A stretch of 64,000 nucleotides of DNA from Caulochytrium protostelioides (taxonomy: Eukaryota; Chytridiomycota; Caulochytriomycetes; Caulochytriales; Caulochytriaceae): the NCBI GenBank assembly GCA_003615045.1, contig ML014152.1, positions 62,001-126,000 on the forward strand, in the 5' to 3' direction. Below, piece after piece: positions 1 to 9,897 of this stretch. Each line of letters begins with the position of its first letter. The first letter of the stretch is position 1. Made by a program: the position numbers and the translations under genes. The notes beneath the pieces were generated by a model. The model saw only the letters and a list, made by a program, of their open reading frames with translations. It was not told where the DNA came from and did not search any database.

Positions 1-377
1 AGGTGCCCGTCGGGCATCAGCTGCACGCACGTGACATCCGTCTCGAGCGTCGTCGTCGCGATCGTGCGGCCCGTCGCGGCGTCCAGGGTGGCCACGTGCT
101 CCGCCACCGTGCTCACCAAGCGGTGGCCCATCGCGTCGCCCGAGACATTGCCGCCCGAGTAGACGGGGCCCTGCGTATGCACGGCTTTGAAGTGTGATTT
201 GAGCGCCGTCGGCGGCGGCACCGGCACGTCGACGTCAGCGTCGGCGCCATCTGCGGGCTCGTGCTCAGCGACGGCCGCTGCCGGGGCCGCTGTTGGAGTC
301 GTCACGGTCATCGGTCTGGGCATGGCCGCCGCCTGGGCGGAAGCGGCGCTCAGCGCCTCGTCCGAGACTGATGGCAT
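1..377 (-). CDS. UTP13: UTP13/TBL3 U3 snoRNP WD40 protein, 5' part only
   Basis: The minus strand is open from an ATG at 377 to the window edge, 125 complete codons, so the 3' end lies outside. After a variable Ala/Pro-rich leader of about 50 residues comes LKSHFKAVHTQGPVYSGGN, then an inexact WD-type blade ending in DVTCVQLMPDGHL. This matches the start of Utp13/TBL3, where the family has KTNYAV..EPIYKGGK followed by DVTxFxLSPD. Utp13 is a tandem beta-propeller subunit of the UtpB module of the small-subunit processome in the nucleolus and acts in early 18S rRNA processing. The identification rests on one blade only, but the order and spacing of the motifs are specific. No intron is visible in this part. 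Family knowledge gives the role; only the N-terminus is seen. Confidence 0.72.
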   Translation of the reverse strand, partial: MPSVSDEALSAASAQAAAMPRPMTVTTPTAAPAAAVAEHEPADGADADVDVPVPPPTALKSHFKAVHTQGPVYSGGNVSGDAMGHRLVSTVAEHVATLDAATGRTIATTTLETDVTCVQLMPDGH

Positions 378-1487
378 CCTATGAAGGGCTCCGACGACGG
401 ACGGGACGGGATCAACAACCCAGCCGGGGGAGGAGAGGGGGGCGCAGCGGCCGAAAAGGGACAAGCGACCACGGAGGCCAAAGAACCGAGAACCAGGCGT
501 CCGGCCGCTGAGCGAGAGAAGCGTCAGCTCGCGCAGCGGTGCGACGCTACGTGGGTCGTGTCCGATGCGTAATACAGGACGGGCGACGACGGCGACGGCG
601 ACGGCAATGACAACAACAACGGGGACGACAAGAACAACAATCGGTGCGCAGGAGCCCTGAAGGAGTGGGTGGTATGCAGCAGAGCGTTGGTGCGGTCAAG
701 AAGGAGAAGAAGCGTTCGGGTGCTATGGGTGGCGTGATGGCCAGTCGCAGCCACGCGATTGCAGACGTCGAGGTCCGGATGGCGATGTCAAGCGGCGATG
801 TCGGAGTTTGGCCTCCCCGGCAAGGACTAGCGTAGCCGCGCCCAGCATGAGTGGCAACAAGAACATCGCATGCAAGGGCGACGATGCCTGCGCGATACAT
901 GGGTCCGAGCAGCACAGCGTGGTCGGTGCCGGTGCCCACGCGACTCGCTCGCTCGCTGGCCCAGCCGCGGACGACCGCGGCGAGCGCTAGCTCGGCGAGT
1001 GGGATGGCGCTGGCCTTCGGGGTCCCTAGGCCGCTCGAGGCTTGACCCGCGACTCGCCGCCGGTGGCGTTGGGATCCAAACTCCGCGCGTCCAAGCCCCC
1101 GCTCGGCGTCGGGAGCGACGGCCGCCGAAAAGGCGAAAGGCCTCTCGACGGCCCGGCGTTCGCGTGGCGCAGTCACGAAGCCGCCGGCCCACCCCCTTCC
1201 GTCCTCCATGATCGGCCACGATTCGGCCTACTCAGCCCACCGGATGATCGGCCACGATCCAGGACGACTCGCCCATACGGCGACCTCGGGGTCGATCCAC
1301 ATGCCGATCCACACCGATCCACGCCGCTATCGCCATCGCACCATGGGTCTGGATGGGTCACCATCCAGCGCTTCGTCTGTTGCTTTGGTCTGTTGTTTCG
1401 CCTCGATCTGCCATGATCAGGTTACAAAGAAGGGGGGAAAAAAGAGGCCAGCGCGGATCCAGCGGCACTTCCGTCTACAGCGAGGGC
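378..1487. other. Intergenic: UTP13 promoter side and MCCC2 3' flank
   Basis: No recognisable gene. A minus-strand reading frame at 547-1209 (220 codons) has a stretch in the middle with reasonable codon choice and a hydrophobic segment (about 870-1040), but its ends are low-complexity Arg/Cys-rich translations and no family was recognised, so it is not called. The Arg/Cys-rich end comes from an ACG/GAC-rich stretch near 585-645. UTP13 transcription must start here, but no TATA box is seen. Confidence 0.5.
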
Positions 1488-3368
1488 TCACATGCGGAAC
1501 ACGCCGAACTTGGTCTCTGGGATAGGCTGGTTGGCGCTCGCTGCAAGCGCAAGACCGAGCACGGTGCGGGTGTCCTGGGGATCAATGACGCCGTCGTCCC
1601 AGAGCCGCGCTGACGCATAGTACGGGCTCGCCTCGGCGTCGTACTTGGCCCGCGTTTTTTCGTTCATCTCCGCCAACGCGGCTTCTTCGGCCGCCACCTC
1701 GGCATCCGTGGCGGCCGCGGCGCCGGCGGCCTGGCGCTTCTTGGACGCAGCGTCACGCCGGATCTCGGTCAGCACGCCCGCGGCCTGCTCGCCGCCCATG
1801 ACGCCGATGCGGGCGTTCGGCCACATCCACAGAAACCGCGGCGCGTACGCGCGGCCGCACATGCCGTAGTTGCCGGCGCCGAAGGACCCGCCGCAGAGCA
1901 CCGTGAACTTGGGGACCTTGACGCTCGCCACGGCCGTGACCATCTTGGCGCCGTGCTTGGCGATCCCGCCGGCCTCTGCCGTCGCGCCGACCATGAACCC
2001 CGTGATGTTCTGCAGAAAGACCAGGGGGATCCGACGCTGGCCGCAGAGCTCCACGAAGTGCGCGCCCTTCTGCGCCGCCTCCGCAAACAGAATGCCGTTG
2101 TTGCCAACGATCCCGACGGGGTATCCCTGGATGCGTGCAAAGCCCGTCACGAGCGTCGGGCCGAAGAGCGGCTTGAACTCGTGGAACCGCGAGCCGTCCA
2201 CGATGCGCGCAATGACCTGGCGCATATCAAACGGGTGCTTGTGCGTGCCACCCACGATCCCGCCGATCTGCTCGGGGGCATACAGCGGTTCCTCCACGGC
2301 GTGCGGGTCCGGGTGCTGGACGCCGTGGCCAGGCAGGCCGCGGTTCAGAGCGGACGCCGTGCGCGGCGTCTGCCAGTTGAGGTTCGCGACCACCTGGCGG
2401 CACAGCGACAGCGCGTGCGCATCATCGACGGCGTAGTGGTCCGTCACCCCGGAGGTGCGGCAGTGCAGGTCGGCGCCGCCGAGGTCTTCGGCCGTCACCA
2501 CTTCGCCTGTGGCGGCTTTCACGAGCGGCGGGCCGGCCAAAAAGATGGTGCCCTGCTGACGCACAATGATGGACTCATCGGCCATCGCGGGCACGTAGGC
2601 GCCGCCGGCCGTGCAGCTGCCCATGACGACCGCGATCTGCGGGATGCCCTCAGCGCTCATGTTGGCTTGGTTGAAGAAAATGCGGCCGAAGTGCTCCTTG
2701 TCGGGGAACACCTCCGCCTGCCGCGGCAAGTTGGCGCCACCACTGTCCACGAGGTAGACGCATGGCAGCCGATTCTCGCGCGCAATCTCCTGCGCCCGGA
2801 GATGCTTCTTAACGGTGATCGGGTAGTACGACCCGCCCTTGACCGTCGCGTCGTTCGCGACCACCATGCACTGGATCCCCGCAATATTGCCGATGCCGGC
2901 GATCAGGCCGCCGCCGGGCACGTGCTCGCTCCCATAGAGCGCGTGACCCGCGAGCGCGCCGATCTCTAGGAAGGGGCTCCCCGGGTCCAGCAGGGCGTCA
3001 ATGCGGTCCCGCGGGAGCAGCTTGCCGCGCGAGGTATGCCGCGCGCACGCCGCCGCGCCGCCGCCCGCCGCCGCCGCCGCCAACGTCGTTTTCAGCTCCG
3101 TCACGAGCGCCGCCATCGCCGCCGCTCGTTCGCGGAACGCCGCAGTGCCGGTTTCCGCCGTATCCGGCAACACCGGGCCGAGCGGCCACCCGGTGGTGCC
3201 CTCCTCGCGGTACGCGGTGCCGCCGGTCGCGGTGCCCGGGGTCGTGGCCGTCGACTGCCACGCGACGCGTGCCAGGCCGATGGGCCGGGGAAGCGTGATC
3301 CGAGGCCGCGACGCCGGCGACGGGCGGCGTGCGGCGGCGCCGCGGCACGCGCGGATCAGCCGATGCAT
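1488..3368 (-). CDS. MCCC2: 3-Methylcrotonyl-CoA carboxylase beta subunit, mitochondrial
   Basis: Complete single-exon gene of 626 codons with ATG at 3368 and TGA at 1488. It encodes the biotin-independent carboxyltransferase subunit that moves CO2 from carboxybiotin to 3-methylcrotonyl-CoA in leucine breakdown in the mitochondrial matrix. Residues 1-45 are Arg/Ser/Ala-rich without acids, a typical presequence. From about residue 105 the mature protein follows MCCC2 closely: [81 protein letters not shown], then in the C-terminal half [43 protein letters not shown] and [10 protein letters not shown], ending FGVFRM. These choices, including VDSGGA and FGVFRM, fit MCC rather than propionyl-CoA carboxylase beta. 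The alpha (biotin) subunit is not in this window. An Ala-rich insertion at about 565-580 is the only odd part. Confidence 0.96.
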   Translation of the reverse strand: MHRLIRACRGAAARRPSPASRPRITLPRPIGLARVAWQSTATTPGTATGGTAYREEGTTGWPLGPVLPDTAETGTAAFRERAAAMAALVTELKTTLAAAAAGGGAAACARHTSRGKLLPRDRIDALLDPGSPFLEIGALAGHALYGSEHVPGGGLIAGIGNIAGIQCMVVANDATVKGGSYYPITVKKHLRAQEIARENRLPCVYLVDSGGANLPRQAEVFPDKEHFGRIFFNQANMSAEGIPQIAVVMGSCTAGGAYVPAMADESIIVRQQGTIFLAGPPLVKAATGEVVTAEDLGGADLHCRTSGVTDHYAVDDAHALSLCRQVVANLNWQTPRTASALNRGLPGHGVQHPDPHAVEEPLYAPEQIGGIVGGTHKHPFDMRQVIARIVDGSRFHEFKPLFGPTLVTGFARIQGYPVGIVGNNGILFAEAAQKGAHFVELCGQRRIPLVFLQNITGFMVGATAEAGGIAKHGAKMVTAVASVKVPKFTVLCGGSFGAGNYGMCGRAYAPRFLWMWPNARIGVMGGEQAAGVLTEIRRDAASKKRQAAGAAAATDAEVAAEEAALAEMNEKTRAKYDAEASPYYASARLWDDGVIDPQDTRTVLGLALAASANQPIPETKFGVFRM

Positions 3369-5537
3369 GATCGTCGACCTGCAGGTCGTTGATGCGTTGA
3401 TGCGTTGATGTCAGGATGCGGACGGCGAGGCCGGAAGCCCTCGCGTCGAATCAGGAGCGTAGGAGAGGCGGCGTCGTCTCGAGGCGAAAAGAATCCTCCG
3501 AGCGATCGGCATGGGTTGGCCACGAGAAGCGCCCGGGTGATCGGTCCCGTCGTCGGCACCGTCGTCGGCACCGTCGTCCGGCACCGTCGTCCGGCACCGT
3601 CGTCCGGCACCGTCGTCCGGCACCGTCGTCGGCACCATCGCGAGCCAGGGACCGTCCTGATATCGGTAGGATCGGTGGCCTCCCATGAGATCGTGGGTCG
3701 CGTAGATCTCGATCGTCTCGATCTGGCGGCGCGTCGCACCCACCAATGGTGACAGCGGCGATCACGGCGGTCCCCTGTGGCGAGGACCCCCCACACACCC
3801 TCCCATGATGGCAGCGACCGCGGCCGTGTTCCCCGGAAACCCGATCTCGGCAAGGAGGGGGCGCCCAAACCAAGCGCGGGCTAGTGGGTCCCCGGGCCAC
3901 GCCGCTCGGGGCTTGGACCGGGCGCGGCGCCTCGTATGGCATGGTCTGCCCCATGCGGCGTCCGGTACGCCGGGCGGTCGCTCCGACCACGGCTGGCGCG
4001 GCTTCGGTATTCGGTATCTAGAACGCCCATCAAGGCCCATCCTGACCCCACACGCACACCATGCCCTCCTCGGTGCCGCCCAGGGGACCCCCGCAGAGAC
4101 AGGAGCGCATTGGAGTTGATTTCGTTGATTGCCGGAGCTTGCAAGCCCAGCGCCTTCAGTCTGACGGGTGCGGCCGTTCAATACGGCATGGAGATCGCGG
4201 TTCACCAGCTCGCGGTGGGTGGCATGACGCCACCCGACAAGACGCCTCGGACCACGGTCCCGTGGCGCCGGCGTGGCTCGGATGTCAGGACCGCCGGCGT
4301 CCTGGCATCCCCCGGGGTCCGCCGACCCGGGTCAGGCGGGCATCCGTCTCGGCATGCAGCTGCGTCGTCCGGAGCGCGTCGCGACCAGCGACAGGGCGGA
4401 ACCGCGGGGCACACGCCAGGTACGCCCGAGCCGTTGGACCGGCGATCTCGCCTCCAGGAGCCGCGAGAGAGGCGCCCTCGGCGAGCCACCACTTCAGGCG
4501 ACCACGGGCGGCTTCGCCGTGGCCGCCGCCTCGGCGACACGGTTCAAGAACGGGGCGTCCACGTGCTGCTTGCCCTTGTTCAGTCGGGCTCGGGCGACGG
4601 CACACCCGCGGGGCGGGGCAAGGCGGGCTGCACGAGAAGGTCGGCAAGCAGACCGGCTGCGGAGCATGGACCCACAGCCTGGATGGGGACTGTTTAGTCG
4701 ATGGGCCACGCTGAGCAGGGAGGGCGCGAGAACCAGGCACGGCGGTTCCGGCCCCTTGGGCGCTGTCGGCCAATGACCACGTCCCCGTCGTGGGACGCTG
4801 TGGCGTTGAAAGCGGCTCGATGGCAATCAGTATAAATCAAAGAAATGCAATATTAAAAGGTGTTAAACTTTCAAAAAGGGACGCGATCGGAAACCGAGAC
4901 AGACCCGACCAACCTAGTCATGCGAAGCGGACACCCAGTCGCCAGTCGGCAGACAGATGAACACCGCACACGAGTCCCACACATTCACTCGCGCAAGCAT
5001 GGCTTCGCCAGGCCCTGCGGCCCAGCCATCCTCACAAGACGCGAAGGCCCACGGGGGAGCACGGACCTTGCCATCCAGACAGACTCGTCAGCACCAGGCC
5101 ATGGCGTGAGCTCACGCGCAAGAACAGGGGGATCTCTTTGGAGAAGCGCGCACGACCATTCTCAACGCGAGAAGCACACCGCCGGGAGGGAAGGAGAAGA
5201 CAAAGTCAGCCAGAACGAGCAAGACGTGGTGCCCACCCCAAGACCGAGACGGCCTGTGCAGAAGCAAGACAGCGGGAACCAGGAGAGTCAGAACTTGAGG
5301 CGAGTGAACCGGGCGAGACGTCAACCCGCAAGGGCCCGAGGCGCGGCGAACACGGACCATGATCGACGACCAACGATGCGAACCCGCCAGGCAAAACACG
5401 GTCCGCCAAGACGACCCGTATTTGTCCGAGCGCTTTCATATCAACAAGCCAGAAGGGGAGAACGAAAAGGGGAAACAGGTAGGGAATGCACAGGGCGGAA
5501 CGAAAGCGGCGTCAGCGGGGAGAGGGGATGACTGGAT
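3369..5537. other. Intergenic between MCCC2 and HSP70
   Basis: About 2.2 kb without a recognisable gene. It contains the minisatellite at 3549-3636 and the MCCC2 promoter. The only low-GC patch is near 4820-4880, with tracts of A and T, which may be a transcript end. The stretch 4880-5537 is the immediate 3' flank of HSP70 and is probably its 3' UTR; the plus-strand reading frame across it (4860-5531) has no family resemblance and unselective codon use. Confidence 0.5.
3549..3636. repeat. Minisatellite, 7 copies of a 12-13 bp unit
   Basis: Seven head-to-tail copies of GTCGTC(C)GGCACC: three 12-bp and four 13-bp versions. The outer copies lack the extra C and the inner four have it. No coding function is apparent. 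Confidence 0.9.
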
Positions 5538-7463
5538 TTAGTCGACCTCCGAGATCTCGGGGCCGGTGCCGGCACCGGCGCCAGCGGGGGCACCCTGGCC
5601 GGGGAAGCCGCCAGCGGGCATGCCACCCTCGGCGCCGTAGAGGGCCGAAACGATGGGGTTGGCAACAGCCTCGAGCTCCTTCTGGCGGGACTCGTACTCC
5701 TCCTTGGAGGCCTCCTGGTTGGCGTCGAGCCACGAAATGGCGGAGTCGATGGCGGCGGTGAGCTTCTCCTTGTCGCCACCCTTGAGCTTGCCGGCAACCT
5801 TCTCGTCGTTCACGGTGTTGCGGAGGTTGTAGGCGTAGGACTCGAGGCCGTTCTTGGAGGCGATGCGCGAGGCGGCGGCCTCGTCCTCAGCCTTGTACTT
5901 CTCAGCGTCAGAGACCATGCGCTCGATCTCCTCCTGGGAGAGACGGCCCTTGTCGTTGGTGATGGTGACCTTGTTGGAGCGGCCGGTGGTCTTGTCGACG
6001 GCCGACACGTTGAGGATACCGTTGGCGTCAACATCGAAGGTGACCTCGATCTGGGGCACGCCGCGGGGCGCCGGGGGGATGCCCGAGAGCTCGAACTTGC
6101 CGAGGAGGTTGTTGTCCTTGGTGCGCATACGCTCACCCTCGAAGACCTGGATCAGGACACCGGGCTGGTTGTCGGCGTAGGTGGAGAAGATCTCGGACTT
6201 CTTGGTGGGGACGGTGGTGTTGCGCTTGATGAGGGCCGTGAACACACCGCCGGCGGTCTCGATACCGAGCGAGAGGGGAGCGACGTCAAGGAGGAGAAGG
6301 TCCTTGGTGTTCTCGGAGGTGTCACCGGTCAGGATGGCGGCCTGGACGGCGGCACCGTAGGCGACGGCCTCGTCCGGGTTGATGGACTTGTTGGGCTCCT
6401 TGCCGTTGAAGAGGTCCGAGACGAGCTTCTGGACCTTGGGGATACGGGTGGAACCACCGACCAGGACGATCTCGTGGACGTTGGACTTGTCGATCTTGGA
6501 GTCGCGGAGGACCTTCTCGACGGGCTCCATGGTGGCGCGGAAGAGGTCGGCGCAGAGCTCCTCGAAGCGGGCACGGGTGATGGAGGTGTAGAAGTCCACA
6601 CCCTCGAAGAGCGAGTCGATCTCGATGGAGGTCTGGGCGGTGGAAGACAGGGTGCGCTTAGCACGCTCGCACGCGGTGCGGAGACGGCGGAGGGCACGGG
6701 GGTTGCCGGTCAGGTCCTTCTTGTTCTTGCGCTTGAACTCATCCGAGAAGTGAGAGACGAGACGGTTGTCGAAGTCCTCACCACCCAGGTGGGTGTCACC
6801 CGCGGTGGCCTTGACCTCGAAGATGCCCTCGTCGATGGTGAGAAGGGACACGTCGAAGGTACCACCACCCAGGTCGAAGATGAGAACGTTGCGCTCACCG
6901 GCGACCTTCTTGTCGAGGCCGTAGGCGATGGCGGCGGCGGTCGGCTCGTTGATGATGCGGAGCACGTTGAGGCCGGCGATGGTACCGGCGTCGGTGGTGG
7001 CCTGACGCTGCGAGTCGTTGAAGTAGGCCGGGACCGTGACGACGGCGTCCTTGACGGCGGTGCCGAGGTAGGCCTCGGCGGTCTCGCGCATCTTGAGGAG
7101 AACCATGGACGAGATCTCCTCCGGGGTGAAGGTCTTGGTCTCGCCCTTGTACTCGACCTGGATGATGGGCTTGGAGTCCTTGTTGACGACCTTGAAGGGC
7201 CAGTGCTTCATGTCAGACTGGACCTCCTCGTCCGTGAAGCGGCGGCCGATCAGGCGCTTGGCGTCGAAGACGGTGTTGATGGGGTTCATGGCGACCTGGT
7301 TCTTGGCGGCGTCGCCGATGAGACGCTCCGAGTCGGTGAAACCGACGTACGACGGGGTCGTGCGGTTGCCCTGGTCATTGGCAATGATTTCCACACGGTC
7401 GTTCTGCCACACACCCACGCAGGAGTAGGTGGTGCCCAAGTCGATACCGACAGCCTTGGTCAT
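5538..7463 (-). CDS. HSP70: Cytosolic Hsp70 chaperone (SSA type)
   Basis: Complete gene of 641 residues, ATG at 7463 ([18 protein letters not shown]) and TAA at 5538. An open frame continues upstream of this ATG, but Hsp70 proteins begin here, so the upstream part is leader. Residues 1 to about 385 form the ATPase domain: [12 protein letters not shown] (phosphate 1), [12 protein letters not shown] (phosphate 2), [11 protein letters not shown] (adenosine). The linker [19 protein letters not shown] is intact, followed by the substrate-binding beta domain and alpha lid and a Gly/Pro/Ala tail. It refolds and escorts cytosolic proteins with J-domain and nucleotide-exchange partners. No signal peptide or HDEL/KDEL is present, excluding the ER paralogue. 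The last residues read ISEVD, so the canonical EEVD that binds TPR co-chaperones is SEVD. GC3 bias is extreme, consistent with high expression. A TATA box and a probable leader intron lie upstream. Confidence 0.97.
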   Translation of the reverse strand: MTKAVGIDLGTTYSCVGVWQNDRVEIIANDQGNRTTPSYVGFTDSERLIGDAAKNQVAMNPINTVFDAKRLIGRRFTDEEVQSDMKHWPFKVVNKDSKPIIQVEYKGETKTFTPEEISSMVLLKMRETAEAYLGTAVKDAVVTVPAYFNDSQRQATTDAGTIAGLNVLRIINEPTAAAIAYGLDKKVAGERNVLIFDLGGGTFDVSLLTIDEGIFEVKATAGDTHLGGEDFDNRLVSHFSDEFKRKNKKDLTGNPRALRRLRTACERAKRTLSSTAQTSIEIDSLFEGVDFYTSITRARFEELCADLFRATMEPVEKVLRDSKIDKSNVHEIVLVGGSTRIPKVQKLVSDLFNGKEPNKSINPDEAVAYGAAVQAAILTGDTSENTKDLLLLDVAPLSLGIETAGGVFTALIKRNTTVPTKKSEIFSTYADNQPGVLIQVFEGERMRTKDNNLLGKFELSGIPPAPRGVPQIEVTFDVDANGILNVSAVDKTTGRSNKVTITNDKGRLSQEEIERMVSDAEKYKAEDEAAASRIASKNGLESYAYNLRNTVNDEKVAGKLKGGDKEKLTAAIDSAISWLDANQEASKEEYESRQKELEAVANPIVSALYGAEGGMPAGGFPGQGAPAGAGAGTGPEISEVD

Positions 7464-7465
7464 TG

Positions 7466-7598
7466 CTAATGCAGCGAGCGAGAGAGACACAGAGAAGCCG
7501 GGGTGAGCCGAACGGTCGTAATAATGGGGGGCGAGACGTGGGTACGCCGAAGCGACGCAGGCAATGCTGCAAGGAGGAGTTGGATGGAACGAACTTAC
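7466..7598 (-). other. Probable 5'-UTR intron of HSP70
   Basis: On the minus strand the leader has TCA|GTAAGT with the donor at 7598, and TGCATTAG| ending at 7466, only two bases before the ATG. The 3' end is preceded by a long C/T tract (TTCTCTGTGTCTCTCTCGCTC). The intron would be 133 nt. Donor and pyrimidine tract are seen; splicing itself is inferred. If it is not spliced, the leader is about 330 nt long from the TATA box. Confidence 0.5.
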
Positions 7599-7829
7599 TG
7601 AGAGTTGAAACGCGTGAAAGTGGGGAGAAAGAAAGGAAAAGAGCGTGGTGGTATGGTTGATGCAATGAACGTGGAAATGCAATCAATCGCAGTGTGCTAG
7701 CGTGCGTGCCGTTTCTGGATCTCCCAAGACGTCCTGTTCCTTGCGCATGCCAGGCGTTCCGTCCGTCCGCTCCGGCCCGACCAGGGGCCTTCCCCCCGGA
7801 ACACCCGTCGGCCGGCCCGATGCCGGCGG

Positions 7830-7837
7830 TATATATA
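7830..7837 (-). promoter_or_regulatory. TATA box, probably of HSP70
   Basis: TATATATA-type element in a strongly GC-rich surround, about 370 bp upstream of the HSP70 ATG. With initiation about 30 bp downstream and the intron at 7466-7598 removed, the mature leader would be near 200 nt. The element is near-palindromic, so the direction is inferred from the only nearby gene. Confidence 0.5.
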
Positions 7838-8110
7838 CGGTTGGCCGACGCGGCGGCGGCCGCGGCCGCGCCGTCGGCGATGCGCACGGCCCGACGCGCG
7901 CCGAACGTGCTCGCACGCGGCCGAAGCCGTCGGCCGGCTTCCACACGCGCCGCGGCCGGTCGGCGGCGTTCTGCGCGCGGCGCTCGCCGGACCCTGCCGT
8001 GGTCGCGGCGCGGCCGTCGGCCCCCACGGGCCCCGGCCGTCTGCCGCGGAAGCGGGGGCGCGCATCGATGGAACCCGGTCGAGCCTGGTCGAAGCCTTCG
8101 GCGGCCGTAT

Positions 8111-8114
<4 letters not shown>

Positions 8115-8155
<41 letters not shown>
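8115..8155. repeat. (GGC)n microsatellite
   Basis: About 13-14 uninterrupted GGC triplets in the HSP70/CWC2 intergenic region. Confidence 0.95.
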
Positions 8156-8391
8156 GGCTGGCCGCCGTCGCGTCCCGGACGCCGTCGCTGGCGCCCGTGC
8201 GCCGCGGCCCATCGAATGCCGTCGAAGCCGCGCGCCGAACAAGCGCCGTGACCGGCTGCTGCCACGTCGCTCGCCCGGACCCGATGGCGCCGATGGCGAC
8301 GGCGACGACGACGGCGACGACGACCCCCGACGACCCCCGACGACCACCACGAACCACGACGGGCGCTGCAGGCTGCTTGGCGGCGGCGGCG

Positions 8392-8422
8392 TGGCCCTGG
8401 CCTTGGCCCTGGCCCTGGCCCT
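8392..8422. repeat. (TGGCCC)n hexanucleotide repeat
   Basis: Five consecutive TGGCCC-like units, one with a C to T change. Confidence 0.9.
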
Positions 8423-8655
8423 GATGGGGCGGTTCGGTACCCCGCGTCGTCCGTCGTCCCGATTGGACCGCTTCCCATCCCACCCCACCCCTGGCGGTCG
8501 GTGCATGCATCCAGCGAAGCCGCCACAGCTCGCTGGGTCCGCCTGAGAACGCCGGCGCTCGCGGTCCACGCCCGTGTCCCGGTCGCCGTCGTGGCCGCAA
8601 ATTCCCCGAGAAATCCCCGGGGGCAAGCAGGGCTGCCGGCGGTCGGCGCGCGTCC

Positions 8656-8697
8656 GCATGCCGCGTTCTGGCATGCCGCGTTCTGGCATGCCGCGTC
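8656..8697. repeat. Three copies of a 15-bp unit
   Basis: GCATGCCGCGTTCTG occurs twice in tandem, followed by a third copy that diverges at its end. Each unit carries the palindrome GCATGC. Confidence 0.9.
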
Positions 8698-9349
8698 GGG
8701 GCGCACCTGCACCCGTCGGCAGCAAGCACGCGCGATTGGGCGGGTCAACACGCATGAGGATGCGCGGCGACCAGGCGAGAAAGCTGGCTGGAGGAACCCC
8801 GAATGCTTGTGCGAGGCCGCGCAGGGCCTGATGGCTCCGGCGCGTGCCAGGGATCAGCCTTTCTCTTTCCTTGGTGGAGCGCTCAACGCCATGTCATCAC
8901 GGTCGCTCCCAGCGGGGTGAGGACCGCCGCAGCCGAGCAAAGGGCCATCCCCATCACGGCAACGAATTGCGAGCCGTGGGCGGGTGGCCGCGCCAAGGAG
9001 GCCAGGTGGATCCGCTCGTGCTCGGGCGCCTCCAGCGCGGATGCCCGCATGCCAACGGGCCCCCTGTCATCCCATCCATTCAATCCCATGAAGCATGCCA
9101 CGGAGGCATCGATGGCCCTCATTCGCCATGTGCATGGGCGATCCGTGGGAGCCGTCCGTCACAACGGTTCGAGCATTGGCACGCCTCTATCGCCGTCCGA
9201 GCGCAGGCTTGCGGGTGAGATCGACGCCAAGGGCTCGACCATCATGAGCGCGGTCGCTGACGAGAGCGCGCAGGCGATGCCGTGCTTCGCACCCTCTCCC
9301 ACCGCAGCAAAGCACGGGCGATCGCACGGGCGTTTCTGCTGATCGCTGT

Positions 9350-9408
9350 GCTCTGCGCTCTGCGCTCTGCGCTCTGCGCTCTGCGCTCTGCGCTCTGCGC
9401 TCTGCGCT
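9350..9408. repeat. (GCTCTGC)n heptanucleotide repeat
   Basis: About eight perfect 7-bp units in tandem, 490 bp upstream of the CWC2 start codon. Confidence 0.95.
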
Positions 9409-9694
9409 GGGATCGGTCTCCTCCGTATCTCAAAGGGCACCGCCGCGGCGAGCCTCAGCAGGTCGCCGCCGACGCTGGGCCCCCAGGGTCCTGCGCGTGG
9501 CTTAGCCTCGCGCGAACACCCCAGGCGGCGCACCCTCCCGGGCGGCGGCAAGCCCGGCCGCCACCACGCCGCGCAGCTATTCCCGCTCGCTCGGGACATT
9601 CGTCGCTCAAAGGCGTCGCTCGGCAAGGCGCTGCGGGCTCGATCGCCCGTCGCGCTCGCGGTTTCGCCTGCGACCCCACGCATGCGCCGTGTTG

Positions 9695-9733
9695 TGTCGT
9701 CTCGTCTCGTATCGTATCGTATCGTGTCGTCTC
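9695..9733. repeat. Pentanucleotide repeat (TMTCG)n
   Basis: Eight 5-bp units alternating TGTCG, TCTCG and TATCG, about 170 bp upstream of the CWC2 ATG; possibly inside its promoter or leader. Confidence 0.85.
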
Positions 9734-9897
9734 CCAGCCAGCCGCGTGCCGACGTCCTGTCGCGGGCAGGTCCGCTGCCGCCCCGTCGGCCTCGTGATCC
9801 TCCCTGAAGGCCGCCCCACGTGCTGCCCCACGTGCCGTCCACCTGTTTCGCCCCTGCCGCCTGTTTCGAAACCTGCCCGACGCCTGCCTCTCCGATC

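Larger units (their letters stand above)
7599..9897. other. Intergenic between HSP70 and CWC2 (divergent promoters)
   Basis: HSP70 runs leftward and CWC2 rightward, so this holds both promoters. It is packed with short tandem repeats (8115-8155, 8392-8422, 8656-8697, 9350-9408, 9695-9733). Overlapping reading frames in every phase across 7680-8755 give only Arg/Pro/Ala-rich low-complexity translations and none is supported as a gene. Confidence 0.55.

Noticed and set aside
547-1209. Minus-strand 220-codon frame between UTP13 and MCCC2
   Set aside because: A central stretch looks protein-like, but the C-terminal part is a Cys/Arg translation of a repeat and no homologue is recalled.
4860-5531. 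Plus-strand open frame of 223 codons next to HSP70
   Set aside because: Hydrophilic, compositionally random translation over the probable HSP70 3' UTR; third positions not biased.
7375-8751. Minus-strand open frame of 458 codons running into HSP70
   Set aside because: Out of frame with HSP70 where they overlap; translates GGC and hexanucleotide repeats and the TATA box.
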